Assembly (NCBI GenBank): GCA_017311185.1
Contig: JAESUZ010005462.1
Coordinates: 558,001 to 622,000, forward strand
Length of the DNA: 64,000 bases
DNA from: Proteles cristata cristata
Taxonomy: Eukaryota; Chordata; Mammalia; Carnivora; Hyaenidae
Reading direction: 5' to 3'
The position numbers were made by a program, and so were the translations under genes. Within the stretch, counting starts at the first letter, position 1. Every line of letters starts with the position of its first letter. The notes under the pieces are model-generated. The model made no database searches and had not been told where the DNA came from. It worked only from the letters and a program-made list of their open reading frames with translations. Positions 54,057 to 64,000 of this stretch are shown here, in pieces.

Positions 54057-54727
54057 CTATCTTTGTTTGCTGGGGCTGCCCAACAAAGTACCACAAAATT
54101 GGGGGCTTCAACAACAGAAATGTCTTGCCTCACAGTTCCAGAGACCATAAGTCTGAAATCAAGGAATCAGCAAGGCCATGCTCCCTTGGGAAGGTTCTGG
54201 GAAGGGTCTGTTCCAGTCCTCTCTCTAAGCTTCCGGAAGTTCTTGGCTCATGGCAGTGTGACTCCAGTGCTCCCTGTGTGGAGAATGTGCCCATATTCTG
54301 CTTGTCTCTGTGTCCTCATTTTCTTTGATAAGGACATGAGTTGTTAGAAGGCTAGGGTCCACCCAGATGGCCTCATCTTAACTCATTATGTCTGCAATGA
54401 CCCTATTTCCTTTTTAAAAAAATTTTTAATGTTTATTTTTGAGAGACAGAGAGAGACAGAGAATGCGCAAGGGAGGAGCAGAGAGACAGGGAGACCCAGA
54501 ATCTGAAGCAGGCTCCGGGCTCTGAGCTGTCAGCACAGAGCCTGATGCAGAGCTTGAACCCTCGAACCGTGGGATCATGACCTGAGCTGAAGTCGGATAC
54601 TTAACCGACTGAGCCACCCAGGTGCCCCAACGACCCTATTTCCAAATAATGTCACATCCTTAAGTACTGGGGATTAGGAATTCAACATATGAATTTTGGG
54701 GGCGGGACACAAGTTAACCCATAATAT
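54057..54727 (-). mobile_element. MLT1-type MaLR LTR split by a SINE
   Basis: The left part (54057-54410) runs from 'tttgtttgctggggctgcccaacaaagtaccacaaaattgggggcttcaacaacagaaat' to 'catcttaactcattatgtctgcaatgaccctatttcc'. The right part (54629-54727) continues 'ccaaataatgtcacatccttaagtactggggattaggaattcaacatatgaattttgggggc'. Confidence 0.94.
54411..54628 (-). mobile_element. CAN-SINE inside an MLT1 LTR
   Basis: Minus-strand SINE, head at 54609-54628 (GGGGCACCTGGGTGGCTCAG). Flanked by AATGACCCTATTTCC (54396-54410) and AACGACCCTATTTCC (54629-54643), 15 bp with one mismatch, both copies of the LTR sequence. Confidence 0.96.
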
Positions 54728-55099
54728 ATAACAAAGGATAAGAGCCGAAAGAATATTTTGGCCAAATTATTTCAACCAACCAGCAGCAGGAGAAGGGAAC
54801 CCAAGTGTGGCAGGGCCTCCTGACAGGGAGTTAGAAGGCATTTCTGCATGGTCTCTGCAGTGAAGCCTTCATCTCACTGGATGCTCCCTCCCCCCATATC
54901 CAGTTGCAGGGCTGTAAAATATTAAGTGGAGACCCAGGACCCCAAAGTCGGAGGTCCCAGCTACTTGTCTGGACGTCCATCCCTGTGTCTCAGCTCCCCT
55001 TCCATCCTGTCCTGGAGCCATGGATAAGAACAACTACCTGCTCTATCAGGAAACCAACACTAGAGGCTGGTGACGTATCCTAGAAAATACATTTTATCC
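54728..55099. other. Unassigned sequence
   Basis: No feature recognised. Confidence 0.35.
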
Positions 55100-55424
55100 T
55101 TTCTCAGTGATAAAATAATGCATCCTCATTACAGCTAACTTGGAAATGACACAGAAGTTAAAAGCTCATAGGAAAATCGTCCTAATTCTAAGACCCAGAC
55201 AACCCCTATTAAATTTGACTTCTATTTCATCCATTATTTTCTTCTTTCTCTATGCATATTTTAAAGCCTATACCAGGATCTCTATTTCACTATATGCTTT
55301 GATTTTTCACATAACATAATAAGAAATTTCCCATGTTATTATAAATTATGCTTAAACATTCTTTCAACAGCTGGATAATATTGAGGATGGCCAAATAATA
55401 ATACAGAGAAGCTGATATTTTCTG

Positions 55425-55600
55425 CATTTTATATACATTTCTTTTCCATTTAATCCTGACTACAGGATTTCTACAACAAGGTAAGAATTATTTTCAGTAT
55501 ACAAATTGATTTAAAAATATTGAGGCTGAGTTTTAGTGATGTGTCTATCACACAGTGATTAAATAGCCAAAGAGGGAGTTAGAGTCAAGTTTGTTGGATG
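55425..55600 (-). mobile_element. MIR-like element within the old L1
   Basis: 'tatatacatttcttttccatttaatcctgactacaggatttc', then 'aagaattattttcagtatacaaattgatttaaaaatattgaggctgag', then 'tcacacagtgattaaatagccaaagaggg' resembles antisense MIR. Divergence is high. Confidence 0.6.
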
Positions 55601-55785
55601 CTACTTTCCATGCTTCTAATTACTGCTTAACTTCCTATTCTTGGACATGGAGTTTACTTCCACATTTTTACTGTTATAAATACCACAGTGTACATCTTTG
55701 GACAGAACATTTCCACCCCCTGAATAAATTCACGGAACTGGAATTACTAGAACTAAGACTTGAACATTAAAAAACAAACAAACAT

Positions 55786-56001
55786 GGGGCGCCTGGGTGG
55801 CTCAGTTGGTTAAGCACCCAACTTCAGCTCAGGTCATGATTTCACGGTTTGTGGGTTTGAGCCCCGCATCGGGCTCTGTGATGACTGCCAGCTCAGAGCC
55901 TGGAGCCTGTTTTAGATTCTGTATCTCCCTCTTTCTCTTACCCTCCCCTGCTCATGCTCGCTCTCTGTCTATCTCTCTCAGAAATAAGAACACAAACAAA
56001 A
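55786..56001 (+). mobile_element. CAN-SINE
   Basis: Starts GGGGCGCCTGGGTGGCTCAG, B-box GGTTTGAGCCC (one change) at 55854-55864. The tail is followed by AAACCAAACAT, matching AAACAAACAT (55776-55785) before it. Confidence 0.95.
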
Positions 56002-56445
56002 AAACCAAACATATTTTTGTTACATTATTGCCAATTTGCTCTCCAAAAAGGTTGTGCCAATTTGAGTGTCCTCGATTGAGTTCTCTCGAGCATCTTTCTT
56101 GTTTCTTTATACCGAGCACTGGACAGTCAGACCTGCTAAGCATACCTGTTAGTTATGATCACTGAAAATAGATTAGTTTTTCTTTTTATTTGCATTTTTT
56201 GGTTATTAATAGGGTTACACATTTTTTTATGTTTTAAGTCACTTGTGCATTCCACTAATAATCTTGGCCTAGTTATCTGTTAAAGCTTTAGTATTTAGTT
56301 GAGCCATGTGCAACTGACATTTTTTTTAGTTCGAAAAGTTGATGACTATCAGCTAAAGTGTTTTTTTTCAAATTCATTAAGAATATTAATCTTTAGGTAC
56401 ATTGGCTATAAATATTTTTGTTGATGTTTTGATATAACTGTTTTT

Positions 56446-58195
56446 ATTTCAAAATGAGCATCCAAGAATCTGGAAGGTATTTAGGTAATAAAAATAGCAT
56501 GTTAATGATTCCTAGGACTAATTTTTTTTTTTTTTTGCTTTCATATTGTCTTTGTCCCTTCTGAACTTCCTTCTTTTCCCCACCCTCTCAGGATTGAGTC
56601 CAGAATGATGTATCTATATGAGGTAGATCACAGGTTGGCCTCCACTTTGGAGATGGAATAGGAAATGTCATTGAAAGAATTATAGGCACCAGTAAAACAA
56701 GTAAAAATAATGCATCTTCACTATGGTTGATGACCTTTAAAAGTAAAAAATGTTAAAACTGTAGCCTGAAAGCACATTGCTTTTACTGCAGCAGCTTAGA
56801 GGCTTTTTAAGGAAAGAGTGATGCTGGCTTAGGTGAGGGGTATAACTTGCATGCCTGACGACTGAGAATTGGCTGTGTCTCATTCTTAGCCAAATGAAGA
56901 GAAAGCCAGATCATCTGGATCTGCAACAATTTCATATCTTCTCCTTCCTGCAGATAGATGGAGAACCATTTGAAAGAAAAGTGTCATGGCTGCGTATTGT
57001 ATGCACATTTCTAAACATCTAAAAGGAAAAGGAAACTGTTCAGGTGGCTTGTTAAATCTAAGGTAGTTGTAAGAGAGACAAAAACACTGCTTCGACAGCC
57101 ATGAGTCTTTCAAAGGTTACTGGTGAACATTTGTTTTCCAACATCTCAGGCTTCAAGACTCTCATTTGTAGAAACAGTTTCTGTTTGCTTGAGTACAAAT
57201 GGGGAAAGGGCTATGGTTGTACCCCATCTGCTTCCCTGAGCCTCTGGTGTAAATGATTCACATCAACTCTCCCTTGGCCTTAAGTATTTTTTCAAGTCAA
57301 GTACAGATTCTCTGCCACAAAGCTGGGAAGCAAATCTTGGCTCCTTCTGTGTCCAAGCCTTTGATCAACCTGATGTATCTTGTTGCCCGCCTAACGTGAA
57401 AATAAGATTGCATTTTATATTTACAGCATGGCTTCTGGGAGGGCAACTGAAGCTATTACACATGGGGTGTTTGCAACAACAATAAACTGTTCTTCATGGG
57501 TGAGGATGACATTCCTGACCCACCCTCCAAGAGCATGAGCTCACAGCTGGTTTCCCCAAGGAGAACGCCACTCCCGTCACCTGGTTGCCATTTGTCGTGT
57601 GCTGGCCAGGCTGGGGGTGCAGCTAGTGAAGAGAACAAAGTTTGCCTCTGTGCAGGTCTAACTGACCCATTCACAGGTCCCAGCCATCAAGCCTGCATCG
57701 TCAGTCTTCCTGGCACGAGCCACAGACCCACATGACTAACTGTTCCAAGTCATGCAAGAACAAATCCGTCAGCACACAGGGTTCTGCCATCCAGAGCAGG
57801 GATCTCTGCAAGCCCCCCGGTTTGCTGGCTGCAGTCTGTGTGCAGAGCTCAGCCAGCGGCCACCGCCTACCCCACCCTCCCACCCCCCGCCGCGCACTTG
57901 GCCTGGCCTTGTGAAGATGGCTTACACACACATCCCAGATGTTGCCTGTAACCGAGAGCCCTGGAAACAGCCCCGCAGAAACACATTTGCTTTCTAAGGG
58001 CCTGACTGGAGTGAGACCAAATGGTCTGGGGTTATTGTCTGATTACTGGGCAGTTGAAGACTTGACCCTGTTTCTTCATTTCCTCTCTGTGCTGTTGAGC
58101 CTTATTTCACTAATGGGGCAAGAATCTAACAGCCATGATTGCAGTCAGGGTCCCTAGTAATACACGAATCACACTAACACAAGAACTTTAACATT
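56446..58195. other. Unassigned sequence including a GC-richer stretch at 57.4-58.0 kb
   Basis: No gene or repeat recognised. 57496-57997 is GC-richer with several overlapping short frames (79-81 codons), none resembling a known protein. 56521-56536 is a T-run. Confidence 0.35.
57870..57888 (-). other. Tight-loop G-quadruplex motif on the minus strand
   Basis: C-runs of 4, 3, 3 and 6 bases separated by single bases. The minus strand therefore has four G-runs with 1-nt loops, the most stable intramolecular class. It lies in the GC-richest part of this region, followed by CGCCGCGC. A regulatory role is inference. Confidence 0.65.
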
Positions 58196-58410
58196 AAAAA
58201 AATGTTTTTAATGTTTACTTATTCATTTTGAGACAGAGAGAGAGCAAGTGGGAGAGGGACAGAGAGAGGGGGAGAGGAGAGAATCCTAAGCAGGCTCTGT
58301 GCTGTTATTGCAGACCACTACATGGGCCTCAGAATCACAGACTGTGAGATTATGGCCTGAACAGAAACCAAAAGTTGGCTGCTTACCCGACTGAGCCATA
58401 CAGGTGCCCC
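58196..58410 (-). mobile_element. CAN-SINE
   Basis: Minus-strand SINE, head at 58391-58410 (GGGGCACCTGTATGGCTCAG). Flanked by AAGAACTTTAACATT (58181-58195) and AAGAACTCTAACATT (58411-58425), one mismatch. Confidence 0.95.
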
Positions 58411-59239
58411 AAGAACTCTAACATTTTTAAAAAGAAAGCAAAAAGAACACAAAGGGAAGGAAGCTGATGATAGTTTGAAACAAATTTTGGAAAATCGGAT
58501 CATATTTTCAGAATGATAAGATTGTCTATTTGCTTTCCATCAAAATTTATATATATTTCAAAATTTATATATATTTATTCACCCCCAATCCCTCCCTCAC
58601 CATGGGAACACAAAGCTCTCCCTTAGAAGAGTGTGAGTAGTGACAATGAGGTGAGTCTATGCAGCTGTGGTGTAAATCTTTTCTTAAATCAGCTGAACGG
58701 ATGCATTTGTCTTCCCCGAGGGCCTGGAACTGAATAATACAGGCTGTGTAACATTTCCCTAAATGGGTCCCTGCTTTTCACTCCCTCTCTGTCCAAACCT
58801 GTCTTGTATGCTGCCATTACATGAATCCTCATGGGGCCTAAACAGCAATAAGCCGTTTCCCTAGTGAAGAGCAGGTAAGAGGTTCATGCTTCACAATGTG
58901 AAATGCATTGGGAATAAAGACTAGTTGCTTCTCCTTGGCTTTCGAGCGAGACCCTCTCAATTCTTCCATAATCCTACTTTCCAAATCTCCTCTCACCCCA
59001 CACATGTGCCCTGAAGTTCCCAGATCTTCATGTTTCCCAGACCTGATTGGACCTGCTTCTCCGTGATCTGACCTCTTCTTCCCAGCCCTCCTCACCATCC
59101 CTTTGTGAGGGTCACATCTGAGCAGTCTTCCTCACTGGGTACCTGCAGTATCTGGTAAGTAGGTGCTTCAAGAATGTTTGCGCACTGAAGGAGTAACTGT
59201 TTTTTAGCAGCCAGGCTGGCCCTGTATTTTGGCATTTCA
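58411..59239. other. Unassigned sequence
   Basis: No feature recognised apart from a small duplicated AT stretch (AAAATTTATATATATTT twice near 58541-58577). Confidence 0.35.
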
Positions 59240-59665
59240 TAGCCATTCACTGTTTGTTCAACACAGCAGGGCAGTTCAATGTCAAGCCCAGGCCCCTATT
59301 GTTTTCTCTACCTGGAATACCCCTCCCTCTCTCCAGCAGTCCACATCCTGTTTACCCTTCCTAGCCCTCCTCAGCTTATTCTGCCATACAGGGCCACTCC
59401 TCATCCCTAACTCATCAGATCCACTGTGGGATACACTTCCAAATTCTTTGGGTGCTCGCTGCACCAGGGACACAGGCCTTAAGGCCTTAATCACATACTT
59501 CCTTGAAGTGAGACCTGAATGTTCCCAGCGTTTGTTCCTTGACTCCCTTGTTGTGTCTGAACTCCCTTATCAAATTTGTATCCACTTCCTCCAACTCCTC
59601 AGGGTCCTGGGCAGAGCTGAGCACAGGCCAGCTGCTCGATAAATGTCTGCCTGATTTATGTTTCT
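59240..59665 (+). mobile_element. L2 LINE 3' region
   Basis: 'ttttctctacctggaatacccctccctctctccagcagtccaca', then 'acttccttgaagtgagacctgaatgttcccag', 'actcccttatcaaatttgtat' and 'gctgctcgataaatgtctgcctg' follow the sense L2 3' order. Confidence 0.7.
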
Positions 59666-60390
59666 CCCCAATTATGCACATCTTATCCATCATTCAAAGT
59701 TCCTCTGAAGTCCAGCTTCCTCTATGGTGGCTTGATCTCACAGCTGACTTGTGGGCTGGATCCACATCTTCTGCATCTCATGTACCTGTGGGATGACACG
59801 TGGGAGCACCACTCCCGACGTGCATGCACATCCCATTATTACTTGTGAACTTCATGTGTGCCCTGTTTTGTCCTGGCTCTCTGGATCCCTGGCACACCCC
59901 AGGGGAACACACACACACCCTGGACACCACAGCACTCAAATACAGCTCATCTTGTGTTGACATTTCTTGCATGCGCCTGGACACCAGAGCGGATGAGGCT
60001 CCAGGTATGTGACTGGGTTCCTGCCACCTTCTCAGGACGACCTTCTGTGTGAGTCACAACCCCTGGTCCTGGAGTTTGATGCACATATTTCTCAGTGTGG
60101 AAGGCTGACAGCAAAGCTCTTTGAGACCTGGTAACCCACCACCAGGAGACTGAGCATTTTCTTGGGCACAGAGAGACACAGTTATTTCAAAAAAGTTTCA
60201 CTGTGCCTGGCACACAGCAGAAACTCAACACACCTGGAAATATAATAAAAACTGGAATGATCCTTGATGACAAAAGTCCTACTCCAGTGTCTTCAAGCAT
60301 TGGCTTACATACCTTGTAAAAGAATTTTGAAAACCTATGTGTTCATTTATACATTTTTAAGTTGACATCAAAAATTTTTCACATGCCTTT
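59666..60390. other. Unassigned sequence
   Basis: A short L2/MIR-like tip occurs at 60200-60235 (CTGTGCCTGGCACACAGCAG). Otherwise nothing recognised. Confidence 0.4.
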
Positions 60391-60581
60391 AATTTCTTAA
60401 ATGTTTATTTATTTGGGGGGAAGGGAGAGGCAGAGAGAGAGGGAGACACAGAATCTGAAGCAGGCTCCAGAATCCAAGCTGTCAGCACAGAGCCAGATGC
60501 AGGGCTCAAACCCACAAGCTGTGAGATCATGAGCTGAGCCAGAGTCAGATGCTTATCCAACTAAACCACCCAGGTATCTCC
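60391..60581 (-). mobile_element. CAN-SINE, diverged
   Basis: Minus-strand SINE with a G-run in place of part of the tail (60414-60421) and a degraded head (GGAGATACCTGGGTGGTTTAG, about 60561-60581). The flanks ACATGCCTTT and ACACATTTT are a weak duplication. Confidence 0.9.
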
Positions 60582-61800
60582 ACACATTTTAAAAATAAGC
60601 TTATTTCTATTAATAAGAGATAGGAAATGTTAACTAGTTTATATACTGAAATAAAATGAAGATTGACTAGAATTTGAATAAATATTTTTTGTTATTGGAT
60701 AAAACAAGTTTTCATTACTTTCCTGAATAAAGCACACTATATCTGAAAGATACCAGATGAAATTTTTGTTTGTGTGTTTGATTTATCGTATTTTGGAAAA
60801 TCCAATAATCCTGCAAAAATTACATTTTAAAGGATCAACATCAAAAGCTTATGCTGCTTTGGATATTCTGAATTATGAGACTCATGGGTCAACACGCCCT
60901 TCTTGCAGAAGTATGTATAAGACAGGGAAGGACAGAAAGCCTTATGAGCTTAAGGGACTTGGTTTATCATTAATGTTAATTTATCCCATTGTTTCAGGAG
61001 CCCTTCTGCAGCAGAGAACCAAAACAAGATTTGGGATGTGCAAGGGATGTGTCTTTCTTTTGTAAAGTGAGAAAGGTATATTCTAAGCATAGGCTCATTT
61101 CAAGCAGATCAGTATTAGCAAATAATGCCGGTGGACTCTGATGCCCTTATACCTATCCTTGCCCGAGTATCATTTGGAAAGTCTTCAAATCTCCCAGAAA
61201 GTGTGTACCCCGGTTGGAGGAACACTGATCCACTCTACTGGCTTGGCAATGAGACAGCAGGAGTAGAGTGATAAGCAATTATTGGTTCAGGCTGGGGATC
61301 TAATGCCTCCCCGTTGGCTCCATGGAGAAGACAGCCCTCATTTTTACTGTCAAACAGGTTAATCTGGCTTGCCAGGTGCAGCCGGGACAAAATTGAGAAA
61401 ATTGTTAGATGTTAAATTATCAGGCACTAGAAACAAAAATGGAAACTGGAAGGTAGCTAAGCCAAAGACGCACAACAGAACAGGCCAACTCTCAGAGGAG
61501 CAAAAGGCCAGGAGTGGTGACAGGACAGCCGAGGCAGGCGTGCCGAGGGGACAAAAGGCAGAGCATGGGACCTGAGAGACATTTATGGTCAGTCTAGACC
61601 AATTCAAGTGCACGGTGGTTCTTGCCAGCCCTTCATTGGGAAATCCAGTTCCCCAACTGATAGCTTTGCCTTCCAGAAGGAAATTGTTTAACCTTTGTTG
61701 TATGAGTGCTATGAATATAGTCCAATTTCAACATCTTTGTAGCTCTGGCACCTCCTGAGACCCTCCAGACTCATATTCTAGTCCGCGTCTTATTTCTTTA
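60582..61800. other. Unassigned sequence
   Basis: A 102-codon ATG frame (60757-61065) begins with a hydrophobic stretch (MKFLFVCLIYRIL) but matches no family I know and lies in AT-rich DNA. No splice or repeat context. Treated as chance. Confidence 0.35.
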
Positions 61801-62013
61801 AAAATTTGTTCAATAGTTTATTTATTTTTGAGACAGAGAGAGACAGAGCATGAGTGGGGGAGGGGCACAGAGGGAGGGAGACAGAATCCGAGGCAGGCTC
61901 CAGGCTCTGAGCTGTCAGCCAGAGCCCAATGAGGGGCTTGAACCCACGAACTGTGAGATCATGACCTGAGCCAAAGTCGGACACTTAACTGACTGAGCCA
62001 CCCAGGTGTCCCC
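61801..62013 (-). mobile_element. CAN-SINE
   Basis: Minus-strand SINE, head at about 61994-62013 (GGGGACACCTGGGTGGCTCAG). Flanked by CGTCTTATTTCTTTA (61786-61800) and CATCTTATTTCTTTT (62015-62029). Confidence 0.95.
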
Positions 62014-62361
62014 ACATCTTATTTCTTTTAGACAACCCAGACCCTGGCAGGCTTTTGCACCAGAGTCATCCCCTCCAAGAATTCCTTGCTTTTTAGTTCA
62101 CAAATGATTGCCTCTGACCCTTCTTGCTCTGGCATATTCATCTCACCTCATCCCTTAGAGCAGAATTTCTCAAAGTGGGATGCACTACTGTGCCAGCATT
62201 ATCTGGCATTTTGTGGGAAGAAAGAGAGTAGATTACCAGGCAAATCTGGAGGTCTAAATTTCAGATATATAATATTGGAAGCCCTGTGACAGTACATAGG
62301 CACTTACACTTTGATAAGCTGCCCGTATGCTCTTATTTGTTCTAAAGCTTGGGATCCATCA
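62014..62361. other. Unassigned, possible hAT trace
   Basis: CAGAATTTCTCAAAGTGGGA (62161-62180) resembles the tip of a MER5-type hAT element. The rest is not recognised. Confidence 0.35.
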
Positions 62362-62701
62362 GTGCCATGATCTGAATGTTAGCGTCCCCCAAATTCATAT
62401 GTTGAAATCCTAGTTCCCAAAGTGATAATATTTGGAAGAGGCTTTTGGGAAGTGATTGGATCATGAGGGTGGAACCCTTAGAAAAGAGACTCCCCAGAGA
62501 TCCTTTGTCCTTTCTGTTATGGGAAGACACAGGGAGAAGACAGCTATCTATGAACAAGGAAACAGGCTCTCACCAGATACCGAATCTGCTGGCACCTTGA
62601 TCTTGGACTTTCAGCCTTCAAAACTGAGAAATAAATTTTTGTTGTTTATAAGCCACCCAGTCTGTTGTATTCTGTTAATGCAGCCCCAGGGAACTAAGGC
62701 A
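62362..62701 (+). mobile_element. MaLR LTR (MLT1/MST type)
   Basis: 'gtgccatgatctgaatgttagcgtcccccaaattcatatgttgaaatcctag', then 'gattggatcatgagggtggaacc', 'ggcaccttgatcttggactttcagccttcaaaactgagaaataaatttttgttgtttataagccacccag' give the MaLR sense order with AATAAA at 62631-62636. Confidence 0.92.
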
Positions 62702-63164
62702 AATGGTGTGCAGTCAGGGACTCTTGGTGTTCCTGGGTCTCCCTCACACCCCTCCTGCAGTGGTTCTGGATCACACTAATTTCTTTGTGTACTTGCTTGT
62801 TTCCACTAGTCTCTGAATTCTCAAGAAAAGAAATGCTGTTGGTCTTTGTTAACTCCATACTAAGCACAGTGCCTGATACATAGTGGTACTTAATCATGTT
62901 TTTCACTTTCTTTCTTTCTTTTTCTTCTCCCCTCTGGAACAGTTTTTTATTAAATAGCAAAGCAAAATTGAAAACAATTTTAAATGTTTGTAAATCAGGT
63001 CACCAAAGGGAAGCAAGATGTTTGCAGTATAACTATTATATTCATACAACTAAAATCCTTCATCGAATCTTATACCAATACAAACATAAGATTATTCCAT
63101 GATTAAAAGTAGCTCAAATATAATAGCCAAAACTATTTAGTGGCTCTCTTGTTGTATTTAACAT
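62702..63164. other. Unassigned sequence
   Basis: 62850-62900 (CATACTAAGCACAGTGCCTG) resembles a MIR or L2 tip. Otherwise nothing recognised. Confidence 0.4.
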
Positions 63165-63183
63165 TTTTTAAAGTTTATTTATT

Positions 63184-63218
<35 letters not shown>

Positions 63219-63378
63219 TGAGGTGGGGCAAGGAGAGAGAGGGAGAGAGAGAATCCCAAGCAAGCTCCATCCTGCCAGTGCAGAGTCTGACACAGGGCTG
63301 CATCTCAGGAACTGTGAGATCATGACCTGAGCCGAGATCAAGAGTTGGACGCCTAACCAACTGAGCCACCCAGATGCC
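63165..63378 (-). mobile_element. CAN-SINE
   Basis: Minus-strand SINE with (GA)n at 63188-63218 and head at 63359-63378 (GGCATCTGGGTGGCTCAG). It carries the older 'agcttgcttgggattctctctc' body type. Confidence 0.92.
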
Positions 63379-64000
63379 TTTGTCCTACTTATCATTTCAG
63401 CATGGTCTCTGAATTTCTTAGAACTAAATTTCTTACCAAATGGAATCTACAAACTAAATTTTTACAAGCTGCCAAAAAGTGACTAATCTCTGCAAACCAA
63501 GTACTTAGGTTAACAGCAAATTTTAGGAGAAGTAGTGATATAAAATGCTGAGAAAGTGTCAGCTAGTATGCATACAAAACTTGCTCATTTTATTCACAAT
63601 TCTGATACCAATACACTCTAGAGGGCTTTTGCAAAAGTTGATCTGCTGGATGCTACAAATAAACCTTGAGACTAAACTATTTGTCACTTGTAAATATGGT
63701 TGATGTAAGGTTAGTCATATTTCGTCTACTTTCTTATATATATTCCCCAAAAGATCTTGTCTGTTCCAGAGTTCACACAATTCTAGAGTAAAAACATTTG
63801 GAGTGGGTTACTACTGTATGCCAAGTACTTTTCCCATCCTATTTCCATTTTTTCTCAAAATTTCTTATTTCAAACGTATAACTAGAGCTCATCTTTGCAG
63901 ATACAAAGTGAGTTATTTTGTGCAAAAGGAAGTTTTTAACAACAAACCTTTCCAATGTGATAATTCATTTGCAAAGGAATCTTCATTATGGCTCTGTTTT
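63379..64000. other. Unassigned AT-rich sequence
   Basis: No gene, RNA or repeat that I can support. Confidence 0.4.

Larger units (their letters stand above)
55100..56445 (-). mobile_element. Ancient LINE-1 (L1M class), antisense, split by MIR-like text and a SINE
   Basis: 'gtcctaattctaagacccagacaacccctattaaa', 'catattttaaagcc', 'tttccatttttactgttataaataccacagtg'-type text near 55655-55695, and 'attgccaatttgctctccaaaaaggttgtgccaatttgagtg' after the SINE are in antisense L1M order. Noncoding. Confidence 0.7.

Noticed and set aside
53912..54328. 138-codon plus-strand frame as a gene
   Set aside because: It lies mostly within the antisense MLT1 LTR.
53228..54727. An intact endogenous provirus
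   Set aside because: Only LTR sequence is seen; no gag, pol or env similarity lies between or near the LTRs.
60757..61065. 102-codon ATG frame with a hydrophobic start as a small secreted protein
   Set aside because: AT-rich DNA readily encodes hydrophobic N-termini, and there is no supporting context.
1..64000. A new multi-gene system hidden in the window
   Set aside because: No coding genes, RNA genes or organised non-repeat modules could be supported on either strand. The structure is explained by nested transposons, microsatellites and unassigned noncoding DNA.

Overview
This window is nuclear DNA from a carnivoran mammal, most likely a felid. The diagnostic signal is 25 copies of a tRNA-derived SINE on both strands. 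It begins GGGGCGCCTGGGTGGCTCAG, carries a pol III B-box (GGTTCGAGCCC), then a CT-rich body and an A-rich AATAAATAAA tail. That is the cat-type CAN-SINE (SINEC_Fc class) and not the dog-type SINEC_Cf. The LINE-1 3' ends (GGAAACCAA.TTGACAATAAA) also fit felid L1. Repeat names are given from recalled family wording read by eye; no alignment was run.

I find no protein-coding gene, tRNA, rRNA or CRISPR array. Every open frame is short and most lie inside repeats: the SLSLSL and RERERE frames come from SINE CT tracts, and the only recognisable protein is the L1 ORF2p C-terminus. The window reads as intergenic or deep intronic sequence built up by nested transposon insertions.

Layout: 0-9.7 kb is AT-rich, with ancient L1 fragments carrying a nested L1 and seven SINEs. 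9.7-13 kb holds L2, a TG repeat, a SINE and an old L1 3' end. 13-15.7 kb is a GC-rich block with no young repeats, the longest open frame (200 codons) and a strong G-quadruplex motif. 15.7-18.9 kb has an L2 split by a young L1, then an inverted SINE pair in an old L1 and an MLT1 LTR. 19-26.7 kb is mostly old sequence with MIR, L2 and hAT remnants. 26.7-41.4 kb has sparse SINEs, a 129-bp palindrome, MLT/MaLR-like LTRs and long unassigned stretches. 41.6-43.4 kb is an MLT1 LTR split by a SINE and by an L1 that carries about 430 bp of non-L1 sequence at its 3' end, flanked by a perfect 17-bp target-site duplication. 44-47 kb holds L2, a MER5-type element, a MaLR-like LTR and L1. 48-56.4 kb has a SINE inside a SINE, an L1 with a nested SINE, two MLT1 LTRs in the same orientation and an old L1 with a nested SINE. 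56.4-64 kb is mostly unassigned, with four SINEs, L2, a second tight G-quadruplex motif and a MaLR LTR.

The elements do not form a pathway. Their nesting gives a relative chronology: L2, MIR and MER5-like elements are oldest, then L1M and MaLR LTRs, then carnivoran L1 and CAN-SINEs. I see no convincing new biological system. The best leads are the chimeric L1 at 42.1-43.2 kb, the palindrome at 28.7 kb, the inverted SINE pairs, and the GC-rich block at 13-15.7 kb.
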